NCBI GenBank assembly: GCA_963809825.1
Contig: CAWELJ010000003.1
Coordinates: 1 to 64,000, forward strand
DNA length: 64,000 nt
Direction: 5' to 3'
Source: Bog-473 sp963809825
GTDB lineage: Bacteria; Actinomycetota; Acidimicrobiia; Acidimicrobiales; RAAP-2
Below the pieces are notes generated by a model. It was not told the DNA's origin, ran no database searches, and was given only the letters and a program-made list of their open reading frames with translations. Shown piece by piece: positions 16,281 through 24,734 of this stretch (the stretch's first letter is position 1; each line of letters starts with the position of its first letter). Both the position numbers and the translations under genes were made by a program.

Positions 16281-16910
16281 ATGTGGCTGAGCCGTGAGTG
16301 CGCGCGGGTGCTGGGCTCGCTGGTGGAGAAGGCCCTCACGACGCCCCAGCAGTACCCCCTCACGATCAACGCCCTCGTCGCCGCCTGCAACCAGACGTCG
16401 AACCGCGAGCCGGTGGTGAGCTACGACGAGGCGACGGTGCAGTCGGCCCTCGACGAGCTGCGGGACCAGCGGTTGATCCGCCTCGTCCTGCCCTCGCACG
16501 GTCGCTCCGTCGTCCGCTACCGGCACGTGCTCGACGAGGCACTCGGGCTCGACGACCGGCAGTGCGCGATCCTGGCCGTGCTCCTCTTGCGGGGCCCGCA
16601 GACGGTGGGCGAGCTCCGCACGCGGACCGAGCGGATGGCGCACTTCGACGCCCTGGCGGAGGTGCAGCACGAGCTGGACCTGCTCCACGGGCGCGACGAG
16701 CCCCTCGCCGGGAACCTGGGGCGCCGGCCGGGTCAGAAGGAGGAGCGTTGGGCGAGCTCGGTGGTCGACGCCGACGAACCCGCACCGGATGACGGTGTGG
16801 GCGAGGGCGCCGGCCCGCCTGACCTGCGCACGGAGCTGCACGCGCTGCAGTCGGAGGTCGCCGCGCTCCGCCACGATCTCGACGCACTGCGCGCCAGCCT
16901 CGGCGGATGA
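16281..16910 (+). CDS. yceH: YceH/DUF480 family protein (UPF0502)
   Basis: Protein of 209 residues with tandem winged-helix domains of DUF480. The family start ECARVLGSLVEKALTTPQQY is clear, followed by LTINALVAACNQTSNREPV and the second-wing segment CAILAVLLLRGPQTVGELRTR. A C-terminal coiled-coil-like tail (LRTELHALQSEVAALRHDL) ends the protein. The biological role of the family is not established; DNA binding is assumed from the fold. The start at 16281 is preferred over 16269 because of the TATGCT hexamer placement. It converges on the SDR gene at 16926. Confidence 0.9.
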   Translation: MWLSRECARVLGSLVEKALTTPQQYPLTINALVAACNQTSNREPVVSYDEATVQSALDELRDQRLIRLVLPSHGRSVVRYRHVLDEALGLDDRQCAILAVLLLRGPQTVGELRTRTERMAHFDALAEVQHELDLLHGRDEPLAGNLGRRPGQKEERWASSVVDADEPAPDDGVGEGAGPPDLRTELHALQSEVAALRHDLDALRASLGG

Positions 16911-16925
16911 GACCGAGGCCCACCG

Positions 16926-17711
16926 CTACAGCGGGGTGACGTAGGCCCCCGAGATCCCGCCGTCGACGAGGAACGTCGACGCCGTCATGAACGACGAGTC
17001 GTCGGAGGCCAGGAAGGCGGCCGCGGCGGCGATCTCCGTCGCCTCGCCGAAGCGCCCCATGGGGATGTGCACCAGGCGCCGAGCGGCCCGCTCGGGGTCC
17101 TTGGCGAAGAGCTCCACCAGCAGCGGCGTGTTGACCGGCCCGGGGCACAGCGCGTTGACGCGCACCCCCTGGCGCGCGAACTGCACGCCGAGCTCGCGCG
17201 ACATGGCCAGCACGCCGCCCTTGGAGGCGGTGTAGCTCACCTGGCTCGTCGCCGCGCCCATGACGGCGACGAACGAGGCCGTGTTGACGATGGACCCCTT
17301 GCCTCGGGCGAGCAGGTGGGGCAGCGCGTGCTTGCAGCACAGGTACACCGAGGTCAGGTTGACCCGCTGCACGCGCTCCCACGCCTCGAGGCCGGTGTCG
17401 AGGATGGAGTCGTCGTCGGGCGGGCTGATGCCGGCGTTGTTGCAGCAGATGTCGATGCCGCCGAAGTGGCCCGCCACTTCGGCGTAGAGCGCCTCGACCT
17501 CGTCGGAGGAGGTGACGTCGGTGCGGACGAAGATGCCGCCGACCGCGGCGGCCACCTCTCCGCCGGCGGCCTCGTCGAGGTCGACCACGGCCACCCGTGC
17601 CCCCTCGGCGGCGAAGCGCTCGCACATGGCGCGGCCGATGCCGCTGGCGCCGCCGGTGACGACCGCGACGCGGTCGACGAGGCGGCGGGCGTAGGGGGCG
17701 GTGTCGCTCAT
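16926..17711 (-). CDS. Short-chain dehydrogenase/reductase (SDR)
   Basis: Classical SDR of 261 residues. It has the cofactor loop VVTGGASGIGRAM, an acidic VVDLD after strand 2 that implies NAD(H) preference, CNNAGIS, the catalytic NTASF-(13 residues)-YTASKGG Ser/Tyr/Lys set, and CPGPVNTPL. It ends in FLVDGGISGAYVTPL. The ATG at 17711 is chosen because AGGAG lies 5 bases upstream; a GTG at 17717 is also in frame. It follows an aldehyde dehydrogenase gene by about 40 bases on the same strand, so the two may oxidise an alcohol to an aldehyde and then an acid (inference). Confidence 0.9.
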   Translation of the reverse strand: MSDTAPYARRLVDRVAVVTGGASGIGRAMCERFAAEGARVAVVDLDEAAGGEVAAAVGGIFVRTDVTSSDEVEALYAEVAGHFGGIDICCNNAGISPPDDDSILDTGLEAWERVQRVNLTSVYLCCKHALPHLLARGKGSIVNTASFVAVMGAATSQVSYTASKGGVLAMSRELGVQFARQGVRVNALCPGPVNTPLLVELFAKDPERAARRLVHIPMGRFGEATEIAAAAAFLASDDSSFMTASTFLVDGGISGAYVTPL

Positions 17712-17751
17712 GGTCACTCCTGGTCGTCGGTCGGCGTGGTGCGGGCGGACG

Positions 17752-19104
17752 CTAGTCCGAGCTGATGAAGACGTTCTTCACGTCGCTGAACGCCTCGAGG
17801 GCGTCGGGCCCGAGCTCGCGGCCGATCCCGGACTGCTTGGCGCCGCCGAAGGGCGTCCAGTAGCGCACCGAGGAGTGGGAGTTGACCGACAGCGTCCCCG
17901 TGTCGACCGCCCGGGCCACCCGCAGCGCCCGCCCAACGTCGCGCGTCCACAGCGAGCCCGAGAGGCCGTAGGGCGTGTGGTTGGCGAGGCGGACCGCATC
18001 CGCTTCGTCGTCGAAGGGGATCACGGCCACGACGGGACCGAAGATCTCCTCGGTGGCCGCACGGTCGGCCGGGTCGACCGGGGCGAGCACCGTGGGGGCG
18101 AACCAGTTGCCCGGGCCGTCGGGGCACGAGCCCCGCACGGCCACCGGCGCGTCCTCGGGCACGAACGAGGCCACGGTGGCGAGGTGGCTCTCGGAGATGA
18201 GCGGGCCCATCTCGGTCGTCTCGAGCGTCGGATCGCCGACGACGACGCCGCGCACGGCCGGCTCGAGGAGGGCCATGAAGCGCTCGTACACGGAGCGCTC
18301 GACCAATATCCGCGAGCGCGCGCAGCAGTCCTGCCCGGCGTTGTCGAACACCCCGTAGGGCGCCCGGGCGGCGGCCAGCTCGAGGTCGGCGTCGGCGAAG
18401 ACGATGTTGGCGCTCTTGCCGCCCAGTTCGAGGGTGACCCGTTTGATCTGCTCGGCACAGCCCGCCATGATGCGGCGCCCCACCTCCGTGGAGCCGGTGA
18501 AGCACACCTTGCGCACCGCCGGGTGGGCCACGAAGCGCTCCCCCACCACGCTGCCCTTGCCGGGCAGGATCTGCAGGACCCCCTCGGGCAGCCCGGCCTC
18601 GAGCGCGAGCTCGCCGATCCGCAGCGCGCTGAGCGGGGTGAGCTCGGCAGGCTTGACGACGACGGTGTTGCCGGCGGCCAGCGCCGGTGCGAAGCCCCAC
18701 CCGGCGATGGCCATGGGGAAGTTCCAGGGCACGATCACGGCGGCGACACCGAGGGGCTCGTAGAAGGTGACGTCGATGCCCCCCGGCACCGGGATCTGCC
18801 GGCCGCTGTGGCGCTCGGGCGCCGCGGCGTAGTACTCGATCACGTCGCGCACGTTGCCGGCCTCCCAGCGCGCATTTCCGATCACGTGGCCCGCGTTGGC
18901 CACCTCGAGCGCGGCGAGCTCCTCGAGGTGGGCGTCGACGGCGGCGGCGAAGCGCCGGAGCAACCGGGCCCGGTCGCCCGGCGCCACGGCCCGCCAGGAC
19001 TCGAAGGCGGCGTCGGCCCGTGCGATGGCCGCATCGGTCTCCTCGGCCGTCAGGCCCTCGACCTTGGCGATCACCTCGCCGTTGGCGGGATTGCGGACGT
19101 CCAC
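17752..19104 (-). CDS. NAD(P)-dependent aldehyde dehydrogenase
   Basis: Aldehyde dehydrogenase superfamily enzyme of about 450 residues that oxidises an aldehyde to a carboxylate. Family landmarks are VIVPWNFPMAIAGWGFAPAL, VVKPAELTPL, CFTGSTEVGRRIM, the general-base LELGGKSANIVFADADLE, the nucleophile region NAGQDCCARSR and EEIFGPVVAVIPFDDE. GGAKQSGIGRELG marks the C-terminus. The start is uncertain: GTG 19104 gives VDVRNPANGEVIA, a normal family N-terminus, whereas the frame stays open to 19209. It is divergent from the acyl-CoA ligase gene (19188) and upstream of an SDR in the same operon. Confidence 0.9.
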   Translation of the reverse strand: MDVRNPANGEVIAKVEGLTAEETDAAIARADAAFESWRAVAPGDRARLLRRFAAAVDAHLEELAALEVANAGHVIGNARWEAGNVRDVIEYYAAAPERHSGRQIPVPGGIDVTFYEPLGVAAVIVPWNFPMAIAGWGFAPALAAGNTVVVKPAELTPLSALRIGELALEAGLPEGVLQILPGKGSVVGERFVAHPAVRKVCFTGSTEVGRRIMAGCAEQIKRVTLELGGKSANIVFADADLELAAARAPYGVFDNAGQDCCARSRILVERSVYERFMALLEPAVRGVVVGDPTLETTEMGPLISESHLATVASFVPEDAPVAVRGSCPDGPGNWFAPTVLAPVDPADRAATEEIFGPVVAVIPFDDEADAVRLANHTPYGLSGSLWTRDVGRALRVARAVDTGTLSVNSHSSVRYWTPFGGAKQSGIGRELGPDALEAFSDVKNVFISSD

Positions 19105-19173
19105 GGGGTGATCTTTGCCGATGGCGGCCCCTGCTCCCCAACCGGGACCCCGGCCGGTGCGCGGGCCCGCCGG

Positions 19174-19179
19174 TACAGT
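19174..19179 (+). promoter_or_regulatory. -10-like hexamer before the acyl-CoA ligase gene
   Basis: TACAGT lies 8 bases before the GTG at 19188, a slightly long version of the leaderless arrangement; no Shine-Dalgarno sequence is seen. Confidence 0.35.
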
Positions 19180-19187
19180 GCGGGACC

Positions 19188-20864
19188 GTGCCCGAGCCCG
19201 CCGCGACACCGAGCGTCCAATTCAACCTGGCCACGGCCTTCGACACGCTGGTCGAGACCCTGGCCGACCGCGAGTGCATCGTGTGGCGCGACCGGCGCCT
19301 CACCTACGCCCAGGTGTCCGAGCGCTCCCGCCGCCTCGCCGCCTACCTGCACGGCCGCGGCCTGGGCGTCCACCGGGAGCGGGCCGAGCTGCAGGGCTGG
19401 GAGTCGGGCCAGGACCACGTCGCCCTCGCCCTCTACAACGGGAACGAGTACCTCGAGGGAATGCTGGGCTCCTACAGGGCGCGCGTCGCCCCCTTCAACG
19501 TCAATTACCGCTACGTCGGCGAGGAGCTGCAGTACCTGCTCAACGACGCCAAGCCCCGCGCCATGATCCTGCACTCCTCCCTCGCCCCGACCCTGGCCGA
19601 GGTGCTGCCCACGCTGGAGGCGCCCCCCGAGGTGCTGCTCCAGGTCGCCGACGAATCGGGCCACCCCCTCCTCCCCGGGGCGGAGTGGTACGAGGAGGCG
19701 CTGGCCGCCTCCTCTCCCGAGGGCGCGCCGGTCGAGCCGTCCCCCGACGACCTCTACATCCTCTACACGGGGGGCACCACGGGCATGCCCAAAGGCGTGC
19801 TCTGGCGCCAGCACGACATCTTCATGGCCGCCATGGGCGGACGGCAGGTGGGATCGTGGAAGATCGTCACCAGCTACGAGGGCCTGACCGAGCGCCTGGC
19901 CGAGAGCTACCCGGTGCGACTGCTGATCCTGCCCCCGCTCATGCACGGCGCAGCCCAGTGGGCCTGCTTCATGCTGATGGCCCAGGGGGCGACGCTCATC
20001 TTCCCCGACGAGACCCGCCGGGTCGACCCCGACGACGTGTGGAGCGTGGTCGAGCGCGAGAAGGCCAACTCCATGACCATCGTGGGCGACGCCGTGCTGC
20101 GCCCGCTGCTGGTGCAGCTCGACAAGAAGAGCTACGACCTCTCGGCGTTCTTCGCCGTCGGCAATGGCGGCGCGCCGCTGACGCCGGCCGTGCGGGCGAT
20201 GGCGGTCGAGCGCATCCCCAACCTCGTCATCTCCGACTCGGCCGGCTCCTCGGAGACCGGGGCACAGATGCACGTGACGTCCATGGACGACGTGGAGGTG
20301 GGCTCGTTCCTCCCCGGTCCCGGCACCCTCGTGGTCGACGAGACGCTGTCTCGGGTGCTCGAACCGGGCCACGACGGCAACGGCTGGCTGGCGCAGACCG
20401 GGAACGTGCCGCTCGGGTATCTCGGCGACCCCGACAAGACGGCGCGTACCTTCCCTGTGATCGACGGGGTCCGCTACTCCATCCCCGGTGACCGGGCTCG
20501 GCACCGGGCCGACGGTCAGATCGAGCTGCTCGGCCGCGACTCGGTGACGGTCAACTCGGGCGGCGAGAAGATCTTCGTCGAGGAGGTGGAGCGGGCCATC
20601 GCCGGCCATCCGGCCGTGGCCGATGTCGTCGTCGCCGGCCGGCCGTCGGAGCGCTGGGGCCAGGAGGTGGTGGCCGTCGTGCAGCTCGCCGAGGGGGCGA
20701 CCACCGACGGAGCGTCCGTCGTCGAGCACGCCTCGGCCCACATCGCCCGCTACAAGTTGCCCAAGGAAGTCGTGTTCGTGGAGCACATCCAGCGCTCGCC
20801 CTCGGGCAAGGCGGACTACCGCTGGGCGGCCGAGACGGCCGTCAAGGACGCCTCGGGCGCCTGA
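19188..20864 (+). CDS. Acyl-CoA synthetase / AMP-dependent ligase (FadD-like)
   Basis: Adenylate-forming enzyme of 558 residues that would activate a fatty or aromatic acid as acyl-AMP and then acyl-CoA. The AMP-binding P-loop is YTGGTTGMPKGVLW; other landmarks are DSAGSSETGAQ, GYLGDPDKTARTF, the hinge and adenylate region YSIPGDRARHRADGQIELLGRDSVTVNSGGEK (two adjacent motifs), and the catalytic lysine region RSPSGKADYRW. The substrate is unknown; the gene neighbours ALDH and SDR genes that could supply or use carboxylates. The GTG at 19188 is chosen because the frame upstream is antisense to the ALDH gene. A GNAT gene follows after 2 bases, and then tag. Confidence 0.92.
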   Translation: MPEPAATPSVQFNLATAFDTLVETLADRECIVWRDRRLTYAQVSERSRRLAAYLHGRGLGVHRERAELQGWESGQDHVALALYNGNEYLEGMLGSYRARVAPFNVNYRYVGEELQYLLNDAKPRAMILHSSLAPTLAEVLPTLEAPPEVLLQVADESGHPLLPGAEWYEEALAASSPEGAPVEPSPDDLYILYTGGTTGMPKGVLWRQHDIFMAAMGGRQVGSWKIVTSYEGLTERLAESYPVRLLILPPLMHGAAQWACFMLMAQGATLIFPDETRRVDPDDVWSVVEREKANSMTIVGDAVLRPLLVQLDKKSYDLSAFFAVGNGGAPLTPAVRAMAVERIPNLVISDSAGSSETGAQMHVTSMDDVEVGSFLPGPGTLVVDETLSRVLEPGHDGNGWLAQTGNVPLGYLGDPDKTARTFPVIDGVRYSIPGDRARHRADGQIELLGRDSVTVNSGGEKIFVEEVERAIAGHPAVADVVVAGRPSERWGQEVVAVVQLAEGATTDGASVVEHASAHIARYKLPKEVVFVEHIQRSPSGKADYRWAAETAVKDASGA

Positions 20865-20866
20865 CC

Positions 20867-21439
20867 ATGGCGGCGGCCGGGCCGAGGGTGGTGACCGCCC
20901 GCCTCGTCCTGCGACCGTTCACCGACGTGGACCGGGCCCCTTTCGCCGCGCTCAACGCGCATCCCCTCGTCGTCGAGTCCCTCGGCGAGTCGCCGAGCCG
21001 GGCCGAGAGCGACGCCGTGGTGGACCGGTTCGGCGAGGAGATGGCACGCGAGGGCTGGGGCCTGTGGGCAGTCGAGGTGACGGGCGGGGCGCCCTTCGTC
21101 GGCATGGTGGGCCTGCACCGGGTCAACCCTGCGCTGCCCTGCGCCCCGGCCGTGGAGGTGGGCTGGCGGCTGCACCCGGACCACTGGGGGCACGGCTACG
21201 CCACCGAGGCGGCGGCGGCCTCGGTGCGCTTCGGCTTCGAGGAGGCGGGCCTGCCCGAGATCGTCGCCTTCACGACGACGCTGAACACCCGCTCCCAGGC
21301 GGTCATGGAGCGCATCGGCATGGTGCGCGACCCCGGAGGCGACTTCGACCACCCGCGGCTGCCCGAGGGCAGCCCGCTGCGGCGCCACGTGCTCTACCGG
21401 ATGACGGCGTCACAGGCGAGCCCTACGGTGGCGCCGTGA
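20867..21439 (+). CDS. GNAT-family N-acetyltransferase (RimJ/RimL-like)
   Basis: Acetyl-CoA-dependent acetyltransferase of 190 residues. It starts VVTARLVLRPFTDVDRAPFA, the RimJ-like beta-1/alpha-1 unit; VEVGWRLHPDHWGHGYATEA contains the acetyl-CoA pyrophosphate-binding loop, and VMERIGMVRDPGGDFDHP ends the core. The substrate may be a protein N-terminus or a small amine. The gene lies between the acyl-CoA ligase (2-base gap) and tag (GTGA overlap), so the three form a transcription unit. Confidence 0.87.
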   Translation: MAAAGPRVVTARLVLRPFTDVDRAPFAALNAHPLVVESLGESPSRAESDAVVDRFGEEMAREGWGLWAVEVTGGAPFVGMVGLHRVNPALPCAPAVEVGWRLHPDHWGHGYATEAAAASVRFGFEEAGLPEIVAFTTTLNTRSQAVMERIGMVRDPGGDFDHPRLPEGSPLRRHVLYRMTASQASPTVAP

Positions 21440-22023
21440 GCACGGCCACACCGGAGCGCTGTGACTGGGCGGGCACCGATCCCGAGATGGTTGCCTACCA
21501 CGACGGCGAATGGGGCGTGCCGGTGCACGACGACCCGACCCACTTCGAGTTCCTGATCCTCGAGGGCGCGCAGGCCGGGCTCAGCTGGGCCACCATCCTC
21601 AAGCGGCGCCGCGGGTACGCCAAGGCCTTCGCCGGCTTCGACGCCGCCAAAGTGGCGCGCTTCACGCCGGCCCGGGTGGAGAAGCTGCTGACCGACCCGG
21701 GCATCATCCGCAACCGGGCCAAGGTCGAGGCGACGGTGCGCAACGCCCGCGCCTTCCTGGCCGTGCAGGAGGAGTTCGGCTCCTTCGACGCCTACATCTG
21801 GGGCTTCGTCGGCGGGCGGCCGATCGTGAACAAGTGGCGGCGGACGGCACAGTTGCCGGCGATCACGGCGGAGTCGGAGGCATTGAGCAAGGACCTGCGC
21901 CGGCGCGGCTTCGGCTTCGTCGGCCCCACCGTCTGCTACGCCCATCTGCAGGCGACCGGGCTCGTCAACGACCACCTGGTGCGCTGCTTCCGCTACGGCG
22001 AGCTCACAGGGTCCGGCGCATGA
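21436..22023 (+). CDS. tag: DNA-3-methyladenine glycosylase I
   Basis: Base-excision repair enzyme that removes 3-methyladenine from DNA. The 195-residue protein begins, after a short leader, with ERCDWAGTDPEMVAYHDGEW, where Cys and His match known zinc ligands of the family. GAQAGLSWATILKRRRGY, LTDPGIIRNRAKVEATVRNA and SKDLRRRGFGFVGPTVCYAH complete the Tag fold. The GTG start overlaps the GNAT stop by 4 bases. The 3' end overlaps a convergent GNAT gene by 20 bases. Its linkage to metabolic genes looks positional rather than functional. Confidence 0.95.
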   Translation: MSTATPERCDWAGTDPEMVAYHDGEWGVPVHDDPTHFEFLILEGAQAGLSWATILKRRRGYAKAFAGFDAAKVARFTPARVEKLLTDPGIIRNRAKVEATVRNARAFLAVQEEFGSFDAYIWGFVGGRPIVNKWRRTAQLPAITAESEALSKDLRRRGFGFVGPTVCYAHLQATGLVNDHLVRCFRYGELTGSGA

Positions 22024-22486
22024 GGACCCGTGTCCCGAAGCGGGTCATGACGGGCTCCTCGGGTCCGAGCCCGTGGCGGGCGAGCCAGTCGTCCACCGGC
22101 CCGGCCTCGACGAAGCCCTCCGAGGCGTAGAAGGGCGCGTTCCAGGGGATGTCGCGGTAGGTGGCGAGCGTGAGCTCGGGGTAGCCGCGCGTCGCCGCCC
22201 AGGCGCAGCCGGCGCGCAACAGGGCCCGTCCGGTGCCGCGGCGGGCGTGGTCGGGGTGCACCGAGAGCTGCTCGAGGTGGGCGCCGTCGCCGACGCCGTC
22301 GATGCGGCACAGCCCGACGGGCGGCTCGCCCGCCACCAGGACCACGAGCGCGGCGGCGAACTCCTCCACCGTGCCGGGGCCCGGGAGGGGCCCGATGCCG
22401 AGCGACTCGAACATGGTGTCCGCCGCCAGCTCGAGCGCGGGCAGGAGCGCCAGTTCGTCGGGCCGCACCGGCCGGATGGGGTCCAC
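22004..22486 (-). CDS. GNAT-family N-acetyltransferase
   Basis: Acetyltransferase of 160 residues. It begins with IRPVRPDELALLPALE; the core motif A is LEQLSVHPDHARRGTGRALL, followed by WAATRGYPELTLATYRDIPW and the typical APFYASEGFVEAG. The substrate is unknown. It starts at GTG 22486, six bases from a TAGCGT hexamer that belongs to a palindromic bidirectional element shared with the quinone reductase gene. It ends 20 bases inside the 3' end of tag on the other strand. Confidence 0.87.
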   Translation of the reverse strand: MDPIRPVRPDELALLPALELAADTMFESLGIGPLPGPGTVEEFAAALVVLVAGEPPVGLCRIDGVGDGAHLEQLSVHPDHARRGTGRALLRAGCAWAATRGYPELTLATYRDIPWNAPFYASEGFVEAGPVDDWLARHGLGPEEPVMTRFGTRVLMRRTL

Positions 22487-22492
22487 CGACCG

Positions 22493-22502
22493 ACGCTAGC
22501 GT
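22493..22502. promoter_or_regulatory. Palindromic bidirectional -10 element
   Basis: ACGCTAGCGT is a perfect 10-base palindrome, so TAGCGT reads on both strands. On the minus strand it lies 6 bases from the GNAT GTG (22486); on the plus strand it lies 8 bases from the quinone reductase GTG at 22511 (2 from the alternative GTG at 22505). The two divergent leaderless promoters would compete for one site. Confidence 0.45.
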
Positions 22503-22510
22503 GCGTGCCC

Positions 22511-23485
22511 GTGCGTGCCGTCGTCTGCAACGAGCTCGGCCCGCCGTCGCTGCTGCGGGTGGAGGAGCGCCCCGACCCTGCGCCGGGCCCGGGCCAGGTC
22601 GTGGTCGACGTGGAGGCGGCCGGCGTCAACTACGTGGACGCGCTGTTCGTCGGGGGGCAGTACCAGATCAAGCCGCCCGTCCCCTTCGTGCCCGGGACCG
22701 AGTCCGCCGGGCGCGTGTCCGTGGTCGGCGAGTCGGTGCACGGACTCGAGGCCGGCCAGCGCGTGCTGGTCTCCGCCGGTCTGGGCGGCTTCGCCACCAA
22801 GGTCGCCGCGCCGGCGGCAGCGGTGACAGCGCTGCCCGACGTGCTCGACGCGCCGCGGGCGGCCACGTTCACCCAGAGCTACAGCACCTGCCTCTTCGCC
22901 TTGCGGCAGCGGGCCGCGGCCCAGCCGGGCGAGTCGGTGCTCGTGCTGGGCGCCGGGGGTGGCGTCGGGCTGGCCGCCATCGGCGTGGCCCGGGCCCTCG
23001 GGTGCCGGGTACTCGGCGTGGCCTCGACGGAGGAGAAGCGCGCCGCCGCGATGGCCGCGGGTGCGGAGGCGGTCCTGAATCCGGCGGCCGGGTCCGTGAA
23101 GGACGCGGCGCGGGCGTGGGCCGGCGGGACCGGCGTCGACCTCGTGGTCGACCCGGTCGGTGGCGATCTGGCCGAGCCGTCGCTGCGCGCCCTGGGCGAC
23201 CGCGGCCGCTACCTGGTCATCGGGTTCGCCGCCGGGCCGATCCCGTCCGTCCCGCTCAACCAGGTGCTGCTGCGCAACCGCACCGTCATCGGGATCGACT
23301 GGGGCATCTGGGCCCTGCAGCACGCCGAGCAGCAGCGCACCCTGTTGGCCGACCTGCTCGCCATGGTGGCCGGCGGGACCATCGACCCGGTCCACCCCAC
23401 CGAGTACCCGCTCGACGACGTGGCGCGGGCGCTCGAGGACCTCCTCGGCCGGCGTACCGTCGGGAAGATCGCGCTGATCCCCTAA
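22511..23485 (+). CDS. NADPH:quinone oxidoreductase-like MDR enzyme
   Basis: Zinc-free medium-chain dehydrogenase/reductase of 324 residues, quinone oxidoreductase type. The N-terminal RAVVCNELGPPSLLRVEE leads into AGVNYVDALFVGGQYQIKPP, the Rossmann loop VLVLGAGGGVGLAAIGVARA, and VDLVVDPVGGDLAEPSLRAL. Such enzymes reduce quinones or enones with NADPH. GTG 22511 is preferred (it gives the usual MRAVV start); GTG 22505 is possible. The 3' end overlaps that of the HNH gene by 4 bases in convergent orientation. Confidence 0.9.
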   Translation: MRAVVCNELGPPSLLRVEERPDPAPGPGQVVVDVEAAGVNYVDALFVGGQYQIKPPVPFVPGTESAGRVSVVGESVHGLEAGQRVLVSAGLGGFATKVAAPAAAVTALPDVLDAPRAATFTQSYSTCLFALRQRAAAQPGESVLVLGAGGGVGLAAIGVARALGCRVLGVASTEEKRAAAMAAGAEAVLNPAAGSVKDAARAWAGGTGVDLVVDPVGGDLAEPSLRALGDRGRYLVIGFAAGPIPSVPLNQVLLRNRTVIGIDWGIWALQHAEQQRTLLADLLAMVAGGTIDPVHPTEYPLDDVARALEDLLGRRTVGKIALIP

Positions 23486-24636
23486 ACGCCCGAGCGGGTG
23501 CCCGCTGTCCAGAGCGGAGAGGGGCGCGAGGTAAGGACACGGCCCGACGGGCAGACGAAGGTGAGTTCTTCGTTGGCGTTGCCCGTCATCTCCCAGCCCG
23601 CGCTGTGCACCACGTGATGGTGGTGCACGCACATGAGCGCGAGGTTGTCGAGGTCGGTGGGGCCGCCGGGCTTCCAGGGAACGATGTGGTGGGTGTTGGT
23701 GAAGGTGACGTTGGTGCAGCCGGGGAAGCGGCAATGGCGGTCCCGGCGCATCACTTCTCGGCGTTGGGCATCGCTGGGTGTCCGCCGGGCCCGGCCTTCG
23801 TACATCGTGTGGCCCACGTCGTCGTCGACACCGATGGCGATGGTGGCGTCACAAGCGATCTGACGCACGGTCTCGGCGCTGACGAGGCCGTCTCGTTCGA
23901 GCTCGCCGGCGAGCGTTGTCGTCTCGCCCGACTCCTCGACCAAGGCGCCGAGAGGCACATGGACGACAACGAAATACGGGCTGGCTGCCGTGGCACGCCC
24001 GGGAACCGATGAGCGGATCAACTCGACGAAGGCGTCGCAGAGGCGCTGGTCCCAGGGCGTCTCGCCATCGGTAGGCACGTTGCGGGCCCGGGCTTCGAGG
24101 CAGGCCCGGGTCTCGGCGAAGGATTCGGGAGGCAGCTGCACGGTCATGGTGCGGAACTGATCGTTGAAGCGCACGAAACGCCGGTCGTGCTCGGATCGCC
24201 CCGGCGGCGGCTTGGCGGCGGCATCCGCGCGGACCAGGTCGGCCAGCTCACGCACCGAGCACTCCTGAGCCCGATCACAAAGTTCCTGGTCACTGGCTGG
24301 CGTGGCCACGCCCGCCACGGCGCGGAGCTTGTCCAGGGACAGGTTCCCGGCGCACATCGACTCGACGAGGTGCGGGATGTCCCAGGCCTTCTCCCCGAGA
24401 CGGGTCAGGGCGCGCACCGTCGGGATCGAGACCCCGAAGCGCTCCGCGGCCCAGGGTTCGGTTGCGGTCGCCCCCTCATCTCGGTAGGCCTGGCGCCGGC
24501 CGACCTCACCCAAGAGGACGACTATGGCTCCTTCGACGGCCGCCTTCTGGCGGAAGAGCCCATCGAGACGGTCGGCGATCGCTTCGTTGGACAAGGCGGC
24601 AGCCGAGGCGATCATGTCCGTTGGAGTCTCGAGCAT
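23482..24636 (-). CDS. HNH endonuclease with DUF222 domain (13E12-repeat type)
   Basis: Protein of 384 residues with an N-terminal DUF222 helical region (AAVEGAIVVLLGEVGRRQAY, AWDIPHLVESMCAGNLSLDK) and a C-terminal HNH nuclease domain. The zinc and catalytic motif is DRHCRFPGCTNVTFTNTHHI, followed by PTDLDNLALMCVHHHHVVHS. Actinobacteria often carry several copies of this family, known in mycobacteria as the 13E12 repeat family; their function and mobility are unsettled. ATG 24636 is chosen because the frame upstream is the antisense or shifted tail of the broken permease gene. A 26-base perfect palindrome lies 68 bases upstream. Confidence 0.9.
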   Translation of the reverse strand: MLETPTDMIASAAALSNEAIADRLDGLFRQKAAVEGAIVVLLGEVGRRQAYRDEGATATEPWAAERFGVSIPTVRALTRLGEKAWDIPHLVESMCAGNLSLDKLRAVAGVATPASDQELCDRAQECSVRELADLVRADAAAKPPPGRSEHDRRFVRFNDQFRTMTVQLPPESFAETRACLEARARNVPTDGETPWDQRLCDAFVELIRSSVPGRATAASPYFVVVHVPLGALVEESGETTTLAGELERDGLVSAETVRQIACDATIAIGVDDDVGHTMYEGRARRTPSDAQRREVMRRDRHCRFPGCTNVTFTNTHHIVPWKPGGPTDLDNLALMCVHHHHVVHSAGWEMTGNANEELTFVCPSGRVLTSRPSPLWTAGTRSGV

Positions 24637-24703
24637 CGCAACGAGAACGGTCCCTCCCCGTCGGACGGAAGCACGAGAAACCACGAGCCGGCACCCGAGA
24701 AGT

Positions 24704-24729
24704 CGACGCCGACGTCGACGTCGGCGTCG
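24704..24729. repeat. 26-base perfect palindrome between permease and HNH gene
   Basis: The arms are CGACGCCGACGTC and GACGTCGGCGTCG with no spacer, built of GTCGAC/GACGTC units. It starts 5 bases beyond the permease stop and ends 67 bases before the HNH start, all on the minus strand. As RNA it would fold into an 11-bp stem with a 4-base loop, so a terminator is the simplest reading; an operator or nuclease target for the HNH gene is possible. Confidence 0.6.
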
Positions 24730-24734
24730 TGCGC

